Notes: generated by a model from the sequence alone, not told the origin. 64,000 nucleotides of DNA from an uncultured Eubacteriales bacterium (GCA_902798745.1 CADBXM010000011.1:39987-103986); one strand, 5' to 3'. Shown: positions 8,247 to 17,998, numbered from the stretch's first letter. Translations and numbers: made by a program.

Positions 8247-8644
8247 TGGGTAGCCCAATAATTACGATCGATCTCCACGGCCTGTTTCAGGACGAAGCGA
8301 TTAAGGTGATCGACAAAGCATTGAAGAACGCTGACGACAGCACATACCAGATCAAGCTGATCCACGGATACAACCGCGGCACCAGCCTGAAGGATATGAT
8401 ACACGATACTGGTTTTGAGAGAGCTATGACACATTTTTCATGCAGACTCTGCGAAACAGTGTATGCAATGTTCGCTGTCCGTTCGGCCTCCCCTGGCCTC
8501 ACGGGGTCTGCATGCCAGCCGACGCACGCTCTACAGCTGTCGTCAGGCTTAGTAGACCCTGCCGCCAGCGCGGGTCGTCTGGTGCAGACCGAATCGATCT
8601 TTTACAGGATGAGCAATTTACACACAATTTCGGACTTGACCTGA
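8246..8644 (+). pseudogene. Smr-domain protein, copy 1, broken 3' half
   Basis: A GTG at 8246 opens a frame whose first 52 codons are a good Smr domain start: I-D-L-H-G-L-F-Q-D-E-A near the N-terminus and I-H-G-Y-N-R-G-T-S-L-K-D-M-I at about residues 39-52. After M-I the DNA jumps to CACGATACTGGTTTTGAGAG, which in copy 2 encodes the end of the protein in another frame. The domain thus loses its last strands and the frame runs through unrelated sequence to 8644. Smr domains bind or nick nucleic acids, or are small stand-alone proteins in Clostridia. The 1-base overlap with the previous gene shows this is the original locus. Confidence 0.75.
8505..8590. other. large imperfect stem-loop
   Basis: The left arm at 8505-8523 (GGTCTGCA then CCAG and GAC) pairs with the right arm at 8574-8590 (GTC, CTGG, TGCAGACC), about 15 base pairs with small bulges, around a roughly 50-base GC-rich loop. 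It lies in the scar after Smr copy 1. It could be a structured transcript or the end of a lost element; nothing in it encodes a recognisable protein. Confidence 0.4.
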
Positions 8645-8707
8645 TCTCGTGACGCTAAATGGACTATAAAAATTCTTTTGGCTTCATCGAAGCATATCAT
8701 TCCGGGT

Positions 8708-8915
8708 GATTGGCGTAAATCTGAGGAAATCAGTGAATTTACGCCAACAATCAGACGAAACAAGACGAGTCTGAGACCGATCGCAAGTGACGATTGGCGT
8801 AAATCGGAGGAAAACAGTAAATTTACGCCAACAATCAGACGAAACAAGACGAGTCTGAGACCGATCGCAAGTGGCGATTGGCGTAAATCGGAGGTAAACA
8901 GCGGATTTACGCCAA
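8708..8915. repeat. 84-bp tandem repeat with hairpin arms, 2.5 copies
   Basis: Units begin at 8708, 8792 and 8876, exactly 84 bases apart. Each starts with GATTGGCGTAAATC and, 16-17 bases later, has the reverse complement ATTTACGCCAA, so each unit forms a hairpin with 11-bp arms. The spacer (CAATCAGACG to CGCAAGTG) is identical in the first two units. The third unit stops after its hairpin. Related TTGGCG/CGCCAA hairpins occur near 27489, 27670, 27731 and 33730. Confidence 0.9.
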
Positions 8916-8960
8916 TATAGTAACTCGAGAAAAACAGATGGGCTTTGTGCGATCGATTAT

Positions 8961-8990
8961 CGCTCCGGCATCAGAACGGGGCGTTTTTTT
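8961..8990 (+). terminator. rho-independent terminator
   Basis: CGCTCCG pairs with CGGGGCG (one G-T pair) over a 9-base loop, followed by seven T. It would end transcripts coming from the 5206-8246 run and the repeat region. Confidence 0.7.
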
Positions 8991-9045
8991 GTGATTGGAT
9001 ATTTACAAAAAGCAATCATCAACGTCATAATTATTGTGTACGTAA

Positions 9046-9267
9046 GTGGTCAGCACAGAAGACCCTGCGATCGATCTTCACGGCTTGTTCCAGGACGAAG
9101 CGATAAAGGTGATCGACAAAGCATTGAAGAACGCTGACGACAGCACATACCAGATCAAGCTGATCCACGGATACAACCGCGGCACCAGCCTGAAGGATAT
9201 GATAGTGGTTCGCGTGCAGCCGGGCGACAACCTGGGGACGACGATACTGGTTTTGAGAGAGCTATAA
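9046..9267 (+). pseudogene. Smr-domain protein, copy 2, chimeric 5' end and internal deletion
   Basis: The bases 9073-9210 are almost identical to Smr copy 1 (I-D-L-H-G-L to L-K-D-M-I). The front is different: 9048-9076 match the 3' part of the TM-nitroreductase gene (6755-6783) in 28 of 29 bases, joined at the shared string GCGATCGAT. After M-I it continues V-V-R-V-Q-P-G-D-N-L-G-T-T-I-L-V-L-R-E-L, the normal end of the family, but about ten residues expected between (an E-Y-G-x-H-P-like stretch) are missing. The only start is a GTG with no ribosome site. It ends 4 bases before the large surface-protein gene. Confidence 0.75.
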
Positions 9268-9271
9268 GTCG

Positions 9272-12200
9272 ATGGGTATGAATACTAGAATAAAGCAATT
9301 AAAAAATATTGTTGTTACTTGCCTGCTGGCATTGATTGTTATGTGCTTGTCTTTCGACAGCAGTTTTGCTGCAGTTAATACTTCCAGCTCTTTAAAACTG
9401 AGTGATGCGGAACGAAATGCAACATTCGATCATTATTCCATGGGGGATTGGTTCGATACAACGAATGACAATTACTGCGCAATTCCGGGACTAGTCAACA
9501 CTCATCTTCGTGTTCCTGAAAAATCCGGCGGGGTAGAGACAGGCAGGCTCACAGATGGACAAACGGATAAGATGATCCCACAGGGGCTCTGTCTTACCGA
9601 TGAGTTCATTCTAATAACTGCATATTGCGAAGATACTACACTCCCTTCAGTTATTTATGTAATGGACAGGAGCGGTAATTATAAGACTACTATCAGTTTG
9701 TACAAATACAGTAATAATGGAGAGTTCAGTGAAGCTGAAGGAGATGATCTTAATACCTCGATCTGCTCTTCACATGTAGGTGGCATAGCATTTGATGGCT
9801 CTAGAGTATGGGTCGCTCAGAGTAAAACGGGAAGGATCGATGCAATATCGATCGACAGACTTAGGACAGCTGTTAATGCTGGAGAGGATGCTGTCGGTCT
9901 TTCATTCGATACCACATATAACTGCGGATACACCGTATCATTCCTCACATGGTATAGAGATAGACTGTGGGTTGGAACTGATAATACTGCTACGAACAGC
10001 GTAATACACGGATTCAAGGTTATATTTGAAAACGACAAGGCCACTCTCGCGGGTAGTGATGCATTTTCAGTTCCTGTGAATGCCAATGGGGCAGCTTTTA
10101 CAAATGTTGACGGCAGAGACTGGCTCGTGGTAAATGAGTCAAAAGGTAGAAAAAAACCAAGTGCAATGCACATTTTTGAAGTTGGTATTGGTGATTCGAC
10201 GGTCAATACTATCGTCAAAAAAGGAAATATAACTCTTCCTCCAATGGCGGAGGAAATCGAAATTTGCAACGATAGAATATATACACTTTTTGAGTCTGCT
10301 GCAAAAAAGTACTACGAGGGAACGGATGGCAAAGGTGCTTGCCAGTATCCTATGGATATAATCTGTGAAGGTAATTCCACAAATCTTATCAATATTTTCG
10401 GGCAGCTCAATAATGATACTCCGGATACTGCAGGAACATTTAACGGGAGTGCTGTTATTGACTATTCATACAAAAATGATAAGGCCGAGCAGATAGAGGA
10501 TTATAAAGACATTTCGGCATATTACGATGGTACTGTCGCAAAAAGTTCATTAGACAATTACATCACCTACAAAGACAGCTTGCTTCTCAGAAGTTCTAAT
10601 ATGTCTGATCCCGATCCAGAACTCGCAAAGATAGGCGCAGGGCTGGCTGCGAGCGCATATAACCAAAGCAACATAGAGACAGCGTTTAGGCAGATGGGGA
10701 TGTCTAAAATCAATTCATATAACTACTCGAGAGTATCGGACTTCCAGGACAATGATTATGTTGGCTTTATGATTGGAAAGAAGGAAGTGTGCTTTGATGG
10801 TAAGAGCACAGTTCTGTATTTTGTTGCGGTTAGGGGAACACCGTCAAGCGCGGAATGGTACAGCGATTTTAATGTGGGATTAGGTGATGACCATGAAGGC
10901 TTTAGACTTGCCGCAAATGATATTACAACAGCCCTTGAAGATCATTTCTTCGCCAAAGATGGTCATGACCCTTCTACTCGAAAGGTCTTTTTATGCGGGC
11001 ATAGTCGTGGCGCTGCTGTTGCGAATCTGGTGGCAGGAGACCTGAGTGATTCAAGTTATAGCTATATAGACAGATCAGGGGTTTTTGCATACACATTCGC
11101 ATGCCCAAGGGTAAAAATTGATGCAGCTGCCTATAATAATATTTTCAATTTCAACTATTCCGGTGATTTGATCACACAGGTACCGCTTGAATCATGGGGA
11201 TTCGGAAGATATGGAAAAGATATTGTACTTGGCAGTAATAACAATACTGATTCCAGATTTAAGACTGTAACATTGAAAGACTTCGGAGGAGTGGATGATA
11301 TCACTCAATATGTCAGGGTACTTGATACTATTCATAGCCCTGCAGATCTTAAAAACATGAAACTTGTCACGGATATCATTGCGTGGGGGCTGGGAAAACG
11401 CCCGGTGTCAGAGATGCAGTCGATACTGGTTTCAGATGGAATAGAAGAGCCCGAATCTTTATTTAAGACTCTAAGCACAATAGATACAAATGAAGGATTG
11501 ATAAAATACTTTATAAACAAAGCGGAAGATATTAGCTCTTATCAGGAAACTTTAAGGGGACTCATGCGTGTAAAAGCGGAAGTTACAGATGAAAGTTTTA
11601 CAGAAGAGGACTGGATGCGCTGGAAGAGAGACAATGAAGCATACATTGAGCAGATAAGAAAAGAGACATATGTAACAATTTGGGATAAGAGTGATATAGA
11701 TGAGGCTATCGAATTTGTCAGCAATGAGATATTGATTTCCAGCGAAATAGGCGATACGGGCATGGAGTTGCTCAAATTATATTTTTCATCGGATGGAAAT
11801 GTAACAGATATGGTCTTCCATGGACATACCTGCGAGAATTATATAACTAAAATCAATGAAAAATATTTTGGCTATCGAGGCTGGGAGAACACTATTACAA
11901 AGAAAGTGTCAATACCTGAAGGCGTCAGAACGATAGGAGATGGTTGTTTTGAAAATAACGGAGGAATAACTGAGCTTTCGCTCCCTAAAACACTTGAAGT
12001 GATACCCGAGAAAGCGTTTTTCGGATGTCATGAATTGTCATATAACTGGGAGGATCTGCCCGAAGGCCTGACAAGTATAGGCGCTGAAGCGTTTGCTTTC
12101 TGCAGTGGAATAACTGGAACACTAACGATTCCGGAAGGAGTCACAATTATCGGTGATCGAACTTTCTTGGATTGTAGTGGAATCACCAAACTGGAGATAG

Positions 12201-15046
12201 GAGATCAGGTTAAAAGCGCAGGAAGCAAAGCGTTCTATATTTGCAACGGTATAAAAGAACTGAAACTTCCAATTACTCTTTCTTACGAACATGCTTTGGA
12301 AAACGGTACATTTTCTGGGTGTGGAGAAATCACATCGATAGAGTTCACACTGGGAGACGGTGACGTATCCAGATATGATAGTTCGTATTCCCCTTTGTAT
12401 TGCGCGCATGATTCATTGACTGATCTTGTCCTGCCAGAAGGGTTGAAAGAGATACCTGATGGCATAGCTTCAGATTGTACTAATCTGACGAGTGTGAACA
12501 TACCTGACAGCGTCATAACTATAGGGGACGATGCTTTTAATAATTGCTCATCATGGATCGGAAATGAGCCACTGCCGGCTGGACTTGTTGAAATTGGATA
12601 TCAGGCATTCCTAAATTGCAAAGGACTCAAATTCAACTGGGAGGATCTGCCTAAAGGCCTAACAAGCATAGGTTATTCTGCATTCAAAGATTGCAGTGGC
12701 ATAACCGGAACGTTGACGATACCAGAAGGGATCACGGTAATCGAAGGAAGATCGTTTCTTAACTGCAGTGGGATCAGCAAACTGGTAATAGGAGATCAGG
12801 TAAAAAGCGTAGGATTAAATGCATTTTCCTATTGCAGTGGCATAAGAGAACTGAAACTACCGATAAGTCTTACATATGAGATCGGTTATTATTATATTAA
12901 CGCTTTTGAAGGCTGTAATGATATTACAGCGATAGAATACACACTCGGAGACGGCGATGTGTCCGGTTATCATAAATCTCTATCACCAACATATGCTAGT
13001 AAAGATAGTTTGACGACGCTTATTCTGCCAGAGGGACTGGAGGAGATACCTGCAGAAATAGCTTCAGATTGCACTAATCTGACGAGTGTGAACATACCTG
13101 ACAGTGTCAAAAAAATAGACGACAGCGCTTTCATTAATTGCTCATCATGGATCAGAAATGAGCCACTGCCGGCTTGCCTTGTTGAAATTGGGGACTCGGC
13201 TTTTAGCGGCTGCACTTCATGGAAACTTGACGATGTTGTATTTCCTGAGACCATGACATCCATTGGATCATTAGCTTTCAATAATGTAAACATTAAAAGA
13301 GTGTTGATCCCTGCAAGCGTAAATGAAATCGGCTCAGATGCTTTTTCCAAGAGCATTTCACTCAAAATCTATGGAGAGAGAGATACCGCTGCGAATACTT
13401 ATTCTGTGAATAACGGTCATGAGTTTGTGCCGATCAATGAGATCAAAATCAGTGGTGCCCCAAAAAAAGCAAAGCCTGGTAGCACCTATAATCTCACAGC
13501 AAGAATGCTGACCGGAATTGATGAGTATACTAAGTCGTTTGACTGGTCGGTAAGCTCCGACAAAACAAGCATCTCGGAAACCGGGCTCCTTACAATAAGC
13601 GATGAAGAGGATGCAGACACGATCACAGTTACTGCAAAACACGGTAAATATACTGCTGATGTCCAGATCGAAATCATAAGAGAAACGGACGAGACAGATA
13701 TTGAAAATGCAGTATTTGATGAAATACCTGATGTCGAGTACACAGGAGAGGTGATAGAACCAGAGGCAAGAATAACTATCAATGGAGTGGTTCTTGAAGC
13801 AGGAACTGATTATACTGTTGAATTTAGAGATAATGTTGATGCCGGGCAGGCAACGGTCTTCTGCGTAGGTACAGGCAAATACTATGGCATTTGCGAGCAC
13901 ACTTTCAATATTCTGAAAGCTGAGAATGCATGGACAAAGGAGCTAGCCTGTGATGATGTCAATACCGGAAGCGTTCCAATGCCAATCGCAGCAGCGAAAT
14001 TTGGTGAGCCAATTTACACATATAGCGATTCAGTCGATGGTGAGTTCAGCGAAACTGCACCTACAGAAGCGGGCGAATACTATGTCAAGGCAACTGTTGA
14101 AGAATGCGACAACTATACCGGGATAGAATCATCCGTTGTAAAGTTTAGGATAGTTGAAAACACGTGCGTTGATGGCAGTCATGATTTGATAAAAACAGAT
14201 GCTGTAGATGCAACAGAAACAGAAGCGGGTAATATCGAATACTGGACATGTTCAAAATGTGGGAAGATCTTTAGCGATGCCAACGGAGTATACGAGATTA
14301 GCGAATCCGATATTATTATTCCTAAACTTGAAGAGCAGCCTGAAGGGCAGAAACCGACGAATCCAGCACCAACCATCGATAAGACGAAGGAGATGGGCGC
14401 TGACGGAACGGCTTTCGGCAAAGGAGCTTCTGCTGAAGCCGCCGAAAAAGCGATAACGAGTCGGAAGAACGACAGCGACCCTAAGGGATCCGTTTTCGCT
14501 CCACTGATGTTGCAGTCGACAAAGCAGGGGAAAACAAATATCTTCCTGACATGGAAGAAGGTTACGGGAGCTAAGACTTATGTCATCTACGGTAATACCT
14601 GTGGCAAGTCAGCGAAGTTCGTGAAGGTAGCCTCGACAACGAAACAAACATACAATGTCAGGAAAATCAATAATAAGGTTCTGAAGAAAGGCAAATACCA
14701 CAAGTTTATTGTGGTAGCACTCGACAGAAATAACAAGGTAGCTTCGACATCAAAGGTGATACACGTAGCCACAAAAGGTAAGACAAACCCTACAAAGGTT
14801 GTGGTCAGCTCAAAGGTGAAGAAAAACAAGTTGACCCTGAAGAAAGGCAAGACTTTCAAACTCGCTGGAAAAGCCATAGGCAAGAAAGTTACCACTCACA
14901 AGGGTATTCGCTACGAGTCATCGAATCCAAAGATCGCAACGGTCAGCAAGAGCGGCGCAGTCAAGGGAATCAAGAAGGGCAAATGTAAAATCTACGCATA
15001 TGCGCAGAATGGTGTCTGTAAAACTATTTCTTTGAGGGTGAACTAA
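9272..15046 (+). CDS. giant secreted protein: lipase-like domain, BspA-type LRRs, Ig-like/Fn3 tail
   Basis: A 1924-aa Sec-exported protein; the signal peptide ends at about S-F-A. A beta-rich N-terminal region (about 60-400) is followed by a class 3 lipase-like alpha/beta-hydrolase domain with nucleophile G-H-S-R-G (Ser578). Residues about 870-1370 are BspA-type leucine-rich repeats (LRR_5), with repeated units such as I-P-E-G-V-x-x-I-G and C-S-G-I; two long blocks (12001-12540 and 12601-13140) look like an internal duplication. Then come Ig-like segments, an E-Y-W-T-C-S-K-C-G-K-I-F module, an Fn3-like part and a Big_2 tail ending I-S-L-R-V-N. No sortase motif. The tail closely resembles that of the protein at 30785. 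Probably a surface adhesin/hydrolase. Confidence 0.85.
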   Translation: MGMNTRIKQLKNIVVTCLLALIVMCLSFDSSFAAVNTSSSLKLSDAERNATFDHYSMGDWFDTTNDNYCAIPGLVNTHLRVPEKSGGVETGRLTDGQTDKMIPQGLCLTDEFILITAYCEDTTLPSVIYVMDRSGNYKTTISLYKYSNNGEFSEAEGDDLNTSICSSHVGGIAFDGSRVWVAQSKTGRIDAISIDRLRTAVNAGEDAVGLSFDTTYNCGYTVSFLTWYRDRLWVGTDNTATNSVIHGFKVIFENDKATLAGSDAFSVPVNANGAAFTNVDGRDWLVVNESKGRKKPSAMHIFEVGIGDSTVNTIVKKGNITLPPMAEEIEICNDRIYTLFESAAKKYYEGTDGKGACQYPMDIICEGNSTNLINIFGQLNNDTPDTAGTFNGSAVIDYSYKNDKAEQIEDYKDISAYYDGTVAKSSLDNYITYKDSLLLRSSNMSDPDPELAKIGAGLAASAYNQSNIETAFRQMGMSKINSYNYSRVSDFQDNDYVGFMIGKKEVCFDGKSTVLYFVAVRGTPSSAEWYSDFNVGLGDDHEGFRLAANDITTALEDHFFAKDGHDPSTRKVFLCGHSRGAAVANLVAGDLSDSSYSYIDRSGVFAYTFACPRVKIDAAAYNNIFNFNYSGDLITQVPLESWGFGRYGKDIVLGSNNNTDSRFKTVTLKDFGGVDDITQYVRVLDTIHSPADLKNMKLVTDIIAWGLGKRPVSEMQSILVSDGIEEPESLFKTLSTIDTNEGLIKYFINKAEDISSYQETLRGLMRVKAEVTDESFTEEDWMRWKRDNEAYIEQIRKETYVTIWDKSDIDEAIEFVSNEILISSEIGDTGMELLKLYFSSDGNVTDMVFHGHTCENYITKINEKYFGYRGWENTITKKVSIPEGVRTIGDGCFENNGGITELSLPKTLEVIPEKAFFGCHELSYNWEDLPEGLTSIGAEAFAFCSGITGTLTIPEGVTIIGDRTFLDCSGITKLEIGDQVKSAGSKAFYICNGIKELKLPITLSYEHALENGTFSGCGEITSIEFTLGDGDVSRYDSSYSPLYCAHDSLTDLVLPEGLKEIPDGIASDCTNLTSVNIPDSVITIGDDAFNNCSSWIGNEPLPAGLVEIGYQAFLNCKGLKFNWEDLPKGLTSIGYSAFKDCSGITGTLTIPEGITVIEGRSFLNCSGISKLVIGDQVKSVGLNAFSYCSGIRELKLPISLTYEIGYYYINAFEGCNDITAIEYTLGDGDVSGYHKSLSPTYASKDSLTTLILPEGLEEIPAEIASDCTNLTSVNIPDSVKKIDDSAFINCSSWIRNEPLPACLVEIGDSAFSGCTSWKLDDVVFPETMTSIGSLAFNNVNIKRVLIPASVNEIGSDAFSKSISLKIYGERDTAANTYSVNNGHEFVPINEIKISGAPKKAKPGSTYNLTARMLTGIDEYTKSFDWSVSSDKTSISETGLLTISDEEDADTITVTAKHGKYTADVQIEIIRETDETDIENAVFDEIPDVEYTGEVIEPEARITINGVVLEAGTDYTVEFRDNVDAGQATVFCVGTGKYYGICEHTFNILKAENAWTKELACDDVNTGSVPMPIAAAKFGEPIYTYSDSVDGEFSETAPTEAGEYYVKATVEECDNYTGIESSVVKFRIVENTCVDGSHDLIKTDAVDATETEAGNIEYWTCSKCGKIFSDANGVYEISESDIIIPKLEEQPEGQKPTNPAPTIDKTKEMGADGTAFGKGASAEAAEKAITSRKNDSDPKGSVFAPLMLQSTKQGKTNIFLTWKKVTGAKTYVIYGNTCGKSAKFVKVASTTKQTYNVRKINNKVLKKGKYHKFIVVALDRNNKVASTSKVIHVATKGKTNPTKVVVSSKVKKNKLTLKKGKTFKLAGKAIGKKVTTHKGIRYESSNPKIATVSKSGAVKGIKKGKCKIYAYAQNGVCKTISLRVN

Positions 15047-15144
15047 GAGTGAGACAGTTGACTGATTCATTAAATCTAATTGAACATCATGAGAGGCTTT
15101 TGCCCAAAGTAACTGATGCATAGTTGAAGACAAATGGGTGATGA

Positions 15145-16476
15145 ATGATGAATAAAGAAAGACAGGAAAGATACATAGAGACTTTCCGCAAGCTCATTCG
15201 GATGGAGACTGTATCCGATCCTAGCTGCGGCAACAGTCCTGAAGACTTTGAGAACTTCCGCAAGCTTACCTGGGAACTGTTCCCGAATATACGCAAGGCA
15301 TGCGAATACCGGGAGTTCGACGGCGCGATGGTCCTCAAATGGAAGGGCGCTGATCAGTCAAAGGAACCGGTGCTTTTCATGAACCACTACGATGTGGTGC
15401 CTGCGAAGGCAGAAGACTGGAAGTATCCTCCGTTCTCTGCGGAGCTCGTTGACGGAAAGATATGGGGCCGCGGCTCACTCGATGACAAGAGCGGATTCTG
15501 GGCCATGCTCCAGGCTGCTGACGAGATGGCTGCTGAAGGCTTCATACCTGCGCGCGACATCTGGTTCGAGATGAACTGTAACGAAGAGACCCACGGCGAA
15601 AGCGCTGGCAAAGTGGCCGACTGGATGTACGATCAGGGCATGCGCTTTGAGATGGTATTCGATGAGGGCGGCGACATAGTCCGCGACCCGATAGGCGGAA
15701 CAAAGGGCGTTTTCGCCATGATAGGAGTAGGCGAGAAGAGCATAGTCAACCTCAAGTTCATCGCGAGATCGACCGGAGGCCACTCTTCGGTCCCTGAGAA
15801 GAACACTCCGTTGGCAAGGCTCGGCAAGTTCATGGCATACGTCGACGACCATCAGGTGTTTGATGTTGAGATGCCTCCGGCTGTAGCGGAGATGCTGAGG
15901 ATCATGGCTCCGTACAGCGGGACGACAGGCAAATTGACCGATAAGGCTGACAAGTTGAGAAAACCGCTTGGTTTGCTGATGCCTTTCCTTGGAGCCACCA
16001 CCGGCGCTATGGTAGCGACCACGTTAGCCTTCACCATGGCGGGAGGCGGCGAGGCAGTCAACGTGATCCCGGGAGAAGTCTGGGCAGTAGGCGACATGAG
16101 ATGTTCGCATCATCAAGGCAGCGAGGGATCGATCGAGGCAATAAAGAAGGTAGCAAAGAAGTATGACATTGAAGTCGAGGTGATCTCCAAAGAACCTGAG
16201 TCCGGTCTTGTTGACTTCAGAGGCAAAGCGTTCAGACTGGCGGCCGAAGCTGTAAAGGCGACCGTACCGGGCGTTGACGAATGCGCGCCGTACATAATGA
16301 CAGGCGCTTCGGATTCGAGATTTTTCGGAAAGCTTTCCGACCAGTGCATCAGATTCCTGCCGTACACCATCGATGCTGAGCAGTTGGATTCGATCCACGG
16401 CGTAAATGAATACGTCGATATCGATACTCTCGTGCCTGCGGTCGATTATTACAGATACATGTATCAGCACGTTTGA
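15145..16476 (+). CDS. M20 family metallopeptidase/carboxypeptidase
   Basis: A 443-aa cytoplasmic M20 enzyme with the two-zinc site visible: F-M-N-H-Y-D-V-V-P (first His and Asp), G-R-G-S-L-D-D-K-S-G (bridging Asp), N-C-N-E-E-T-H-G (catalytic Glu and Glu ligand), F-D-E-G-G, and a late H-G-V-N-E-Y segment with the last His. The family removes residues from peptides or N-acyl amino acids; the length and motif spacing fit the CPG2/PM20D1-like group. ATG-ATG at 15145/15148 makes the exact start uncertain. A carrier gene begins 19 bases after its stop, so the pair probably takes up and splits a peptide or amino-acid conjugate. Confidence 0.9.
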   Translation: MMNKERQERYIETFRKLIRMETVSDPSCGNSPEDFENFRKLTWELFPNIRKACEYREFDGAMVLKWKGADQSKEPVLFMNHYDVVPAKAEDWKYPPFSAELVDGKIWGRGSLDDKSGFWAMLQAADEMAAEGFIPARDIWFEMNCNEETHGESAGKVADWMYDQGMRFEMVFDEGGDIVRDPIGGTKGVFAMIGVGEKSIVNLKFIARSTGGHSSVPEKNTPLARLGKFMAYVDDHQVFDVEMPPAVAEMLRIMAPYSGTTGKLTDKADKLRKPLGLLMPFLGATTGAMVATTLAFTMAGGGEAVNVIPGEVWAVGDMRCSHHQGSEGSIEAIKKVAKKYDIEVEVISKEPESGLVDFRGKAFRLAAEAVKATVPGVDECAPYIMTGASDSRFFGKLSDQCIRFLPYTIDAEQLDSIHGVNEYVDIDTLVPAVDYYRYMYQHV

Positions 16477-16495
16477 TCTTGAAAGGAGCTGACAG

Positions 16496-17911
16496 ATGGC
16501 AGGCAAGGGCAAGAGAGACAACAGCGACGGCATCAACATAGGCGCGAGGTCGTTCCTTATAGCCATCGGGATAATCTTCATCCTGATGGTGGCTACTTAT
16601 GTGCTTACTTTAGTGATCCCGGGCGGCGAATACGCCAGGGTCGTAGACGAGTCGGGGCACTCGGTCATAGACACGGACGCGGGCTTCCATTATGTGGAAG
16701 GGGGCATCCCGTTCTGGAAGTGGCTGCTTTCACCGTTCCTGGTGCTTGGAGCGGAAGGCTCGGGCACCATAATTGCCGTGCTCATATTCCTGGTCGTAAT
16801 AGGCGGAGTATTCAACTCGCTCACGGCATGCGGCATGATGAACTACATGCTGGGCAAGATAGTCGACAGATTCGGAGACGTCAAGTACAAGCTGATGGCC
16901 GTCCTGATCTTTTTCTTCATGGCGCTCGGCTCTCTGGTCGGGTCGTTTGAGGAAGTCATCCCGATGGCGCCTATAGTCGTGGCGCTCGCATTGGCTCTCG
17001 GATGGGACTCGGTGACCGGCGTAGGCATGTCGCTTCTGGCGACGGGCTGTGGTTTTGCCGCGGGCATCGCCAATCCGTTCACCATCGGAGTAGCGCAGAG
17101 CCTTGCGGGACTTCCAATGTTCAGCGGCATGTGGCTCAGAGCGCTTTCATTCGTTCTGATATACGCGCTGCTTTTGTGGTTTGTCAGACGACACGCTCTC
17201 AGGATAGAGAAGCCTGCCGGAGAGGTCGCTGCCGGCATAGATTACACTCAGGACGAGCGCATGGACAAGGGGCTCAAAGTCTTTGCCGTCATACTCGGCA
17301 TAGGCATCGCCATAGTGCTGAGCTCGGGCTTCATCAAGGCGCTCCAGGACTACACCATGATAATAGTGGCGCTGATGTTCCTTTCAGCGGGGATCGCGTC
17401 TGTTCTCATATCCGGCACCGGCCTTAAGGAACTCGGCAGGACATTCCTGAACGGCATGATCGCCATAGCCCCATCCATACTCATGATACTCATGGCTTCT
17501 TCGATCAAGTACACCATGGTAGAGGGCAAGATACTCGATACTCTGCTGTTCAGAGCGGCGGGAATGGCGGGAAGCATGTCGAAGGCTGAAGTCGTGCTCT
17601 TCATATACGCGATATGTCTGGTGATGAACTTCTTCATATCGTCGGGCTCGGCCAAGGCATTCCTGCTCATACCGATAATCGCGCCGCTTGCTCAGTTATT
17701 TGGCATCAACATGCAGCTTGCCATAGTCGCATTCGCGTTCGGCGATGGTTTCAGCAATGTGATATATCCTACGAACGCTGGGCTCCTCATCACGCTCGGG
17801 CTGACTGACGTGAGCTATGGTAAATGGTTCAAATATTCCTGGAAGTTCCAGGCGCTGAACCTCGTCCTTACCTCGGCTATATTGATGTTCGGCCTTGCTG
17901 TTGGGTATTAA
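16496..17911 (+). CDS. YfcC/DcuC-type amino-acid or carboxylate carrier
   Basis: A 471-aa membrane protein with about 12 hydrophobic segments. The start (V-L-T-L-V-I-P-G-G-E-Y at about 38-48) and the G-C-G-F-A-A-G-I-A-N-P-F-T motif near residue 190, with its second-half partner G-D-G-F-S-N-V-I-Y-P-T-N, are the hallmarks of the YfcC family (PF03606). Members are thought to move basic amino acids, dipeptides or short carboxylates, often with a metabolic product in exchange. RBS GAAAGGAGC precedes the ATG. It shares a transcript with the M20 peptidase; a terminator follows at 17959. Confidence 0.85.
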   Translation: MAGKGKRDNSDGINIGARSFLIAIGIIFILMVATYVLTLVIPGGEYARVVDESGHSVIDTDAGFHYVEGGIPFWKWLLSPFLVLGAEGSGTIIAVLIFLVVIGGVFNSLTACGMMNYMLGKIVDRFGDVKYKLMAVLIFFFMALGSLVGSFEEVIPMAPIVVALALALGWDSVTGVGMSLLATGCGFAAGIANPFTIGVAQSLAGLPMFSGMWLRALSFVLIYALLLWFVRRHALRIEKPAGEVAAGIDYTQDERMDKGLKVFAVILGIGIAIVLSSGFIKALQDYTMIIVALMFLSAGIASVLISGTGLKELGRTFLNGMIAIAPSILMILMASSIKYTMVEGKILDTLLFRAAGMAGSMSKAEVVLFIYAICLVMNFFISSGSAKAFLLIPIIAPLAQLFGINMQLAIVAFAFGDGFSNVIYPTNAGLLITLGLTDVSYGKWFKYSWKFQALNLVLTSAILMFGLAVGY

Positions 17912-17958
17912 AAGTTACACCTGTGAGGTCAGACCCCAAAAGAAGTTAAAGGGCCAGT

Positions 17959-17989
17959 AATCACCACATCTCAAGGTGGTGATTTTTTT
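17959..17989 (+). terminator. rho-independent terminator of the peptidase-carrier operon
   Basis: AATCACCAC pairs perfectly with GTGGTGATT over an 8-base loop, followed by a T run. Confidence 0.9.
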
Positions 17990-17998
17990 GTTAGTAGA

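Noticed and set aside
8708-8915. CRISPR array
   Set aside because: Repeats are tandem with identical spacers and internal hairpins, only three units, and no cas genes.
15049-15123. Short GTG frame of 24 codons between the surface protein and the M20 peptidase
   Set aside because: No ribosome site and no recognisable content; could be a fragment but cannot be supported.
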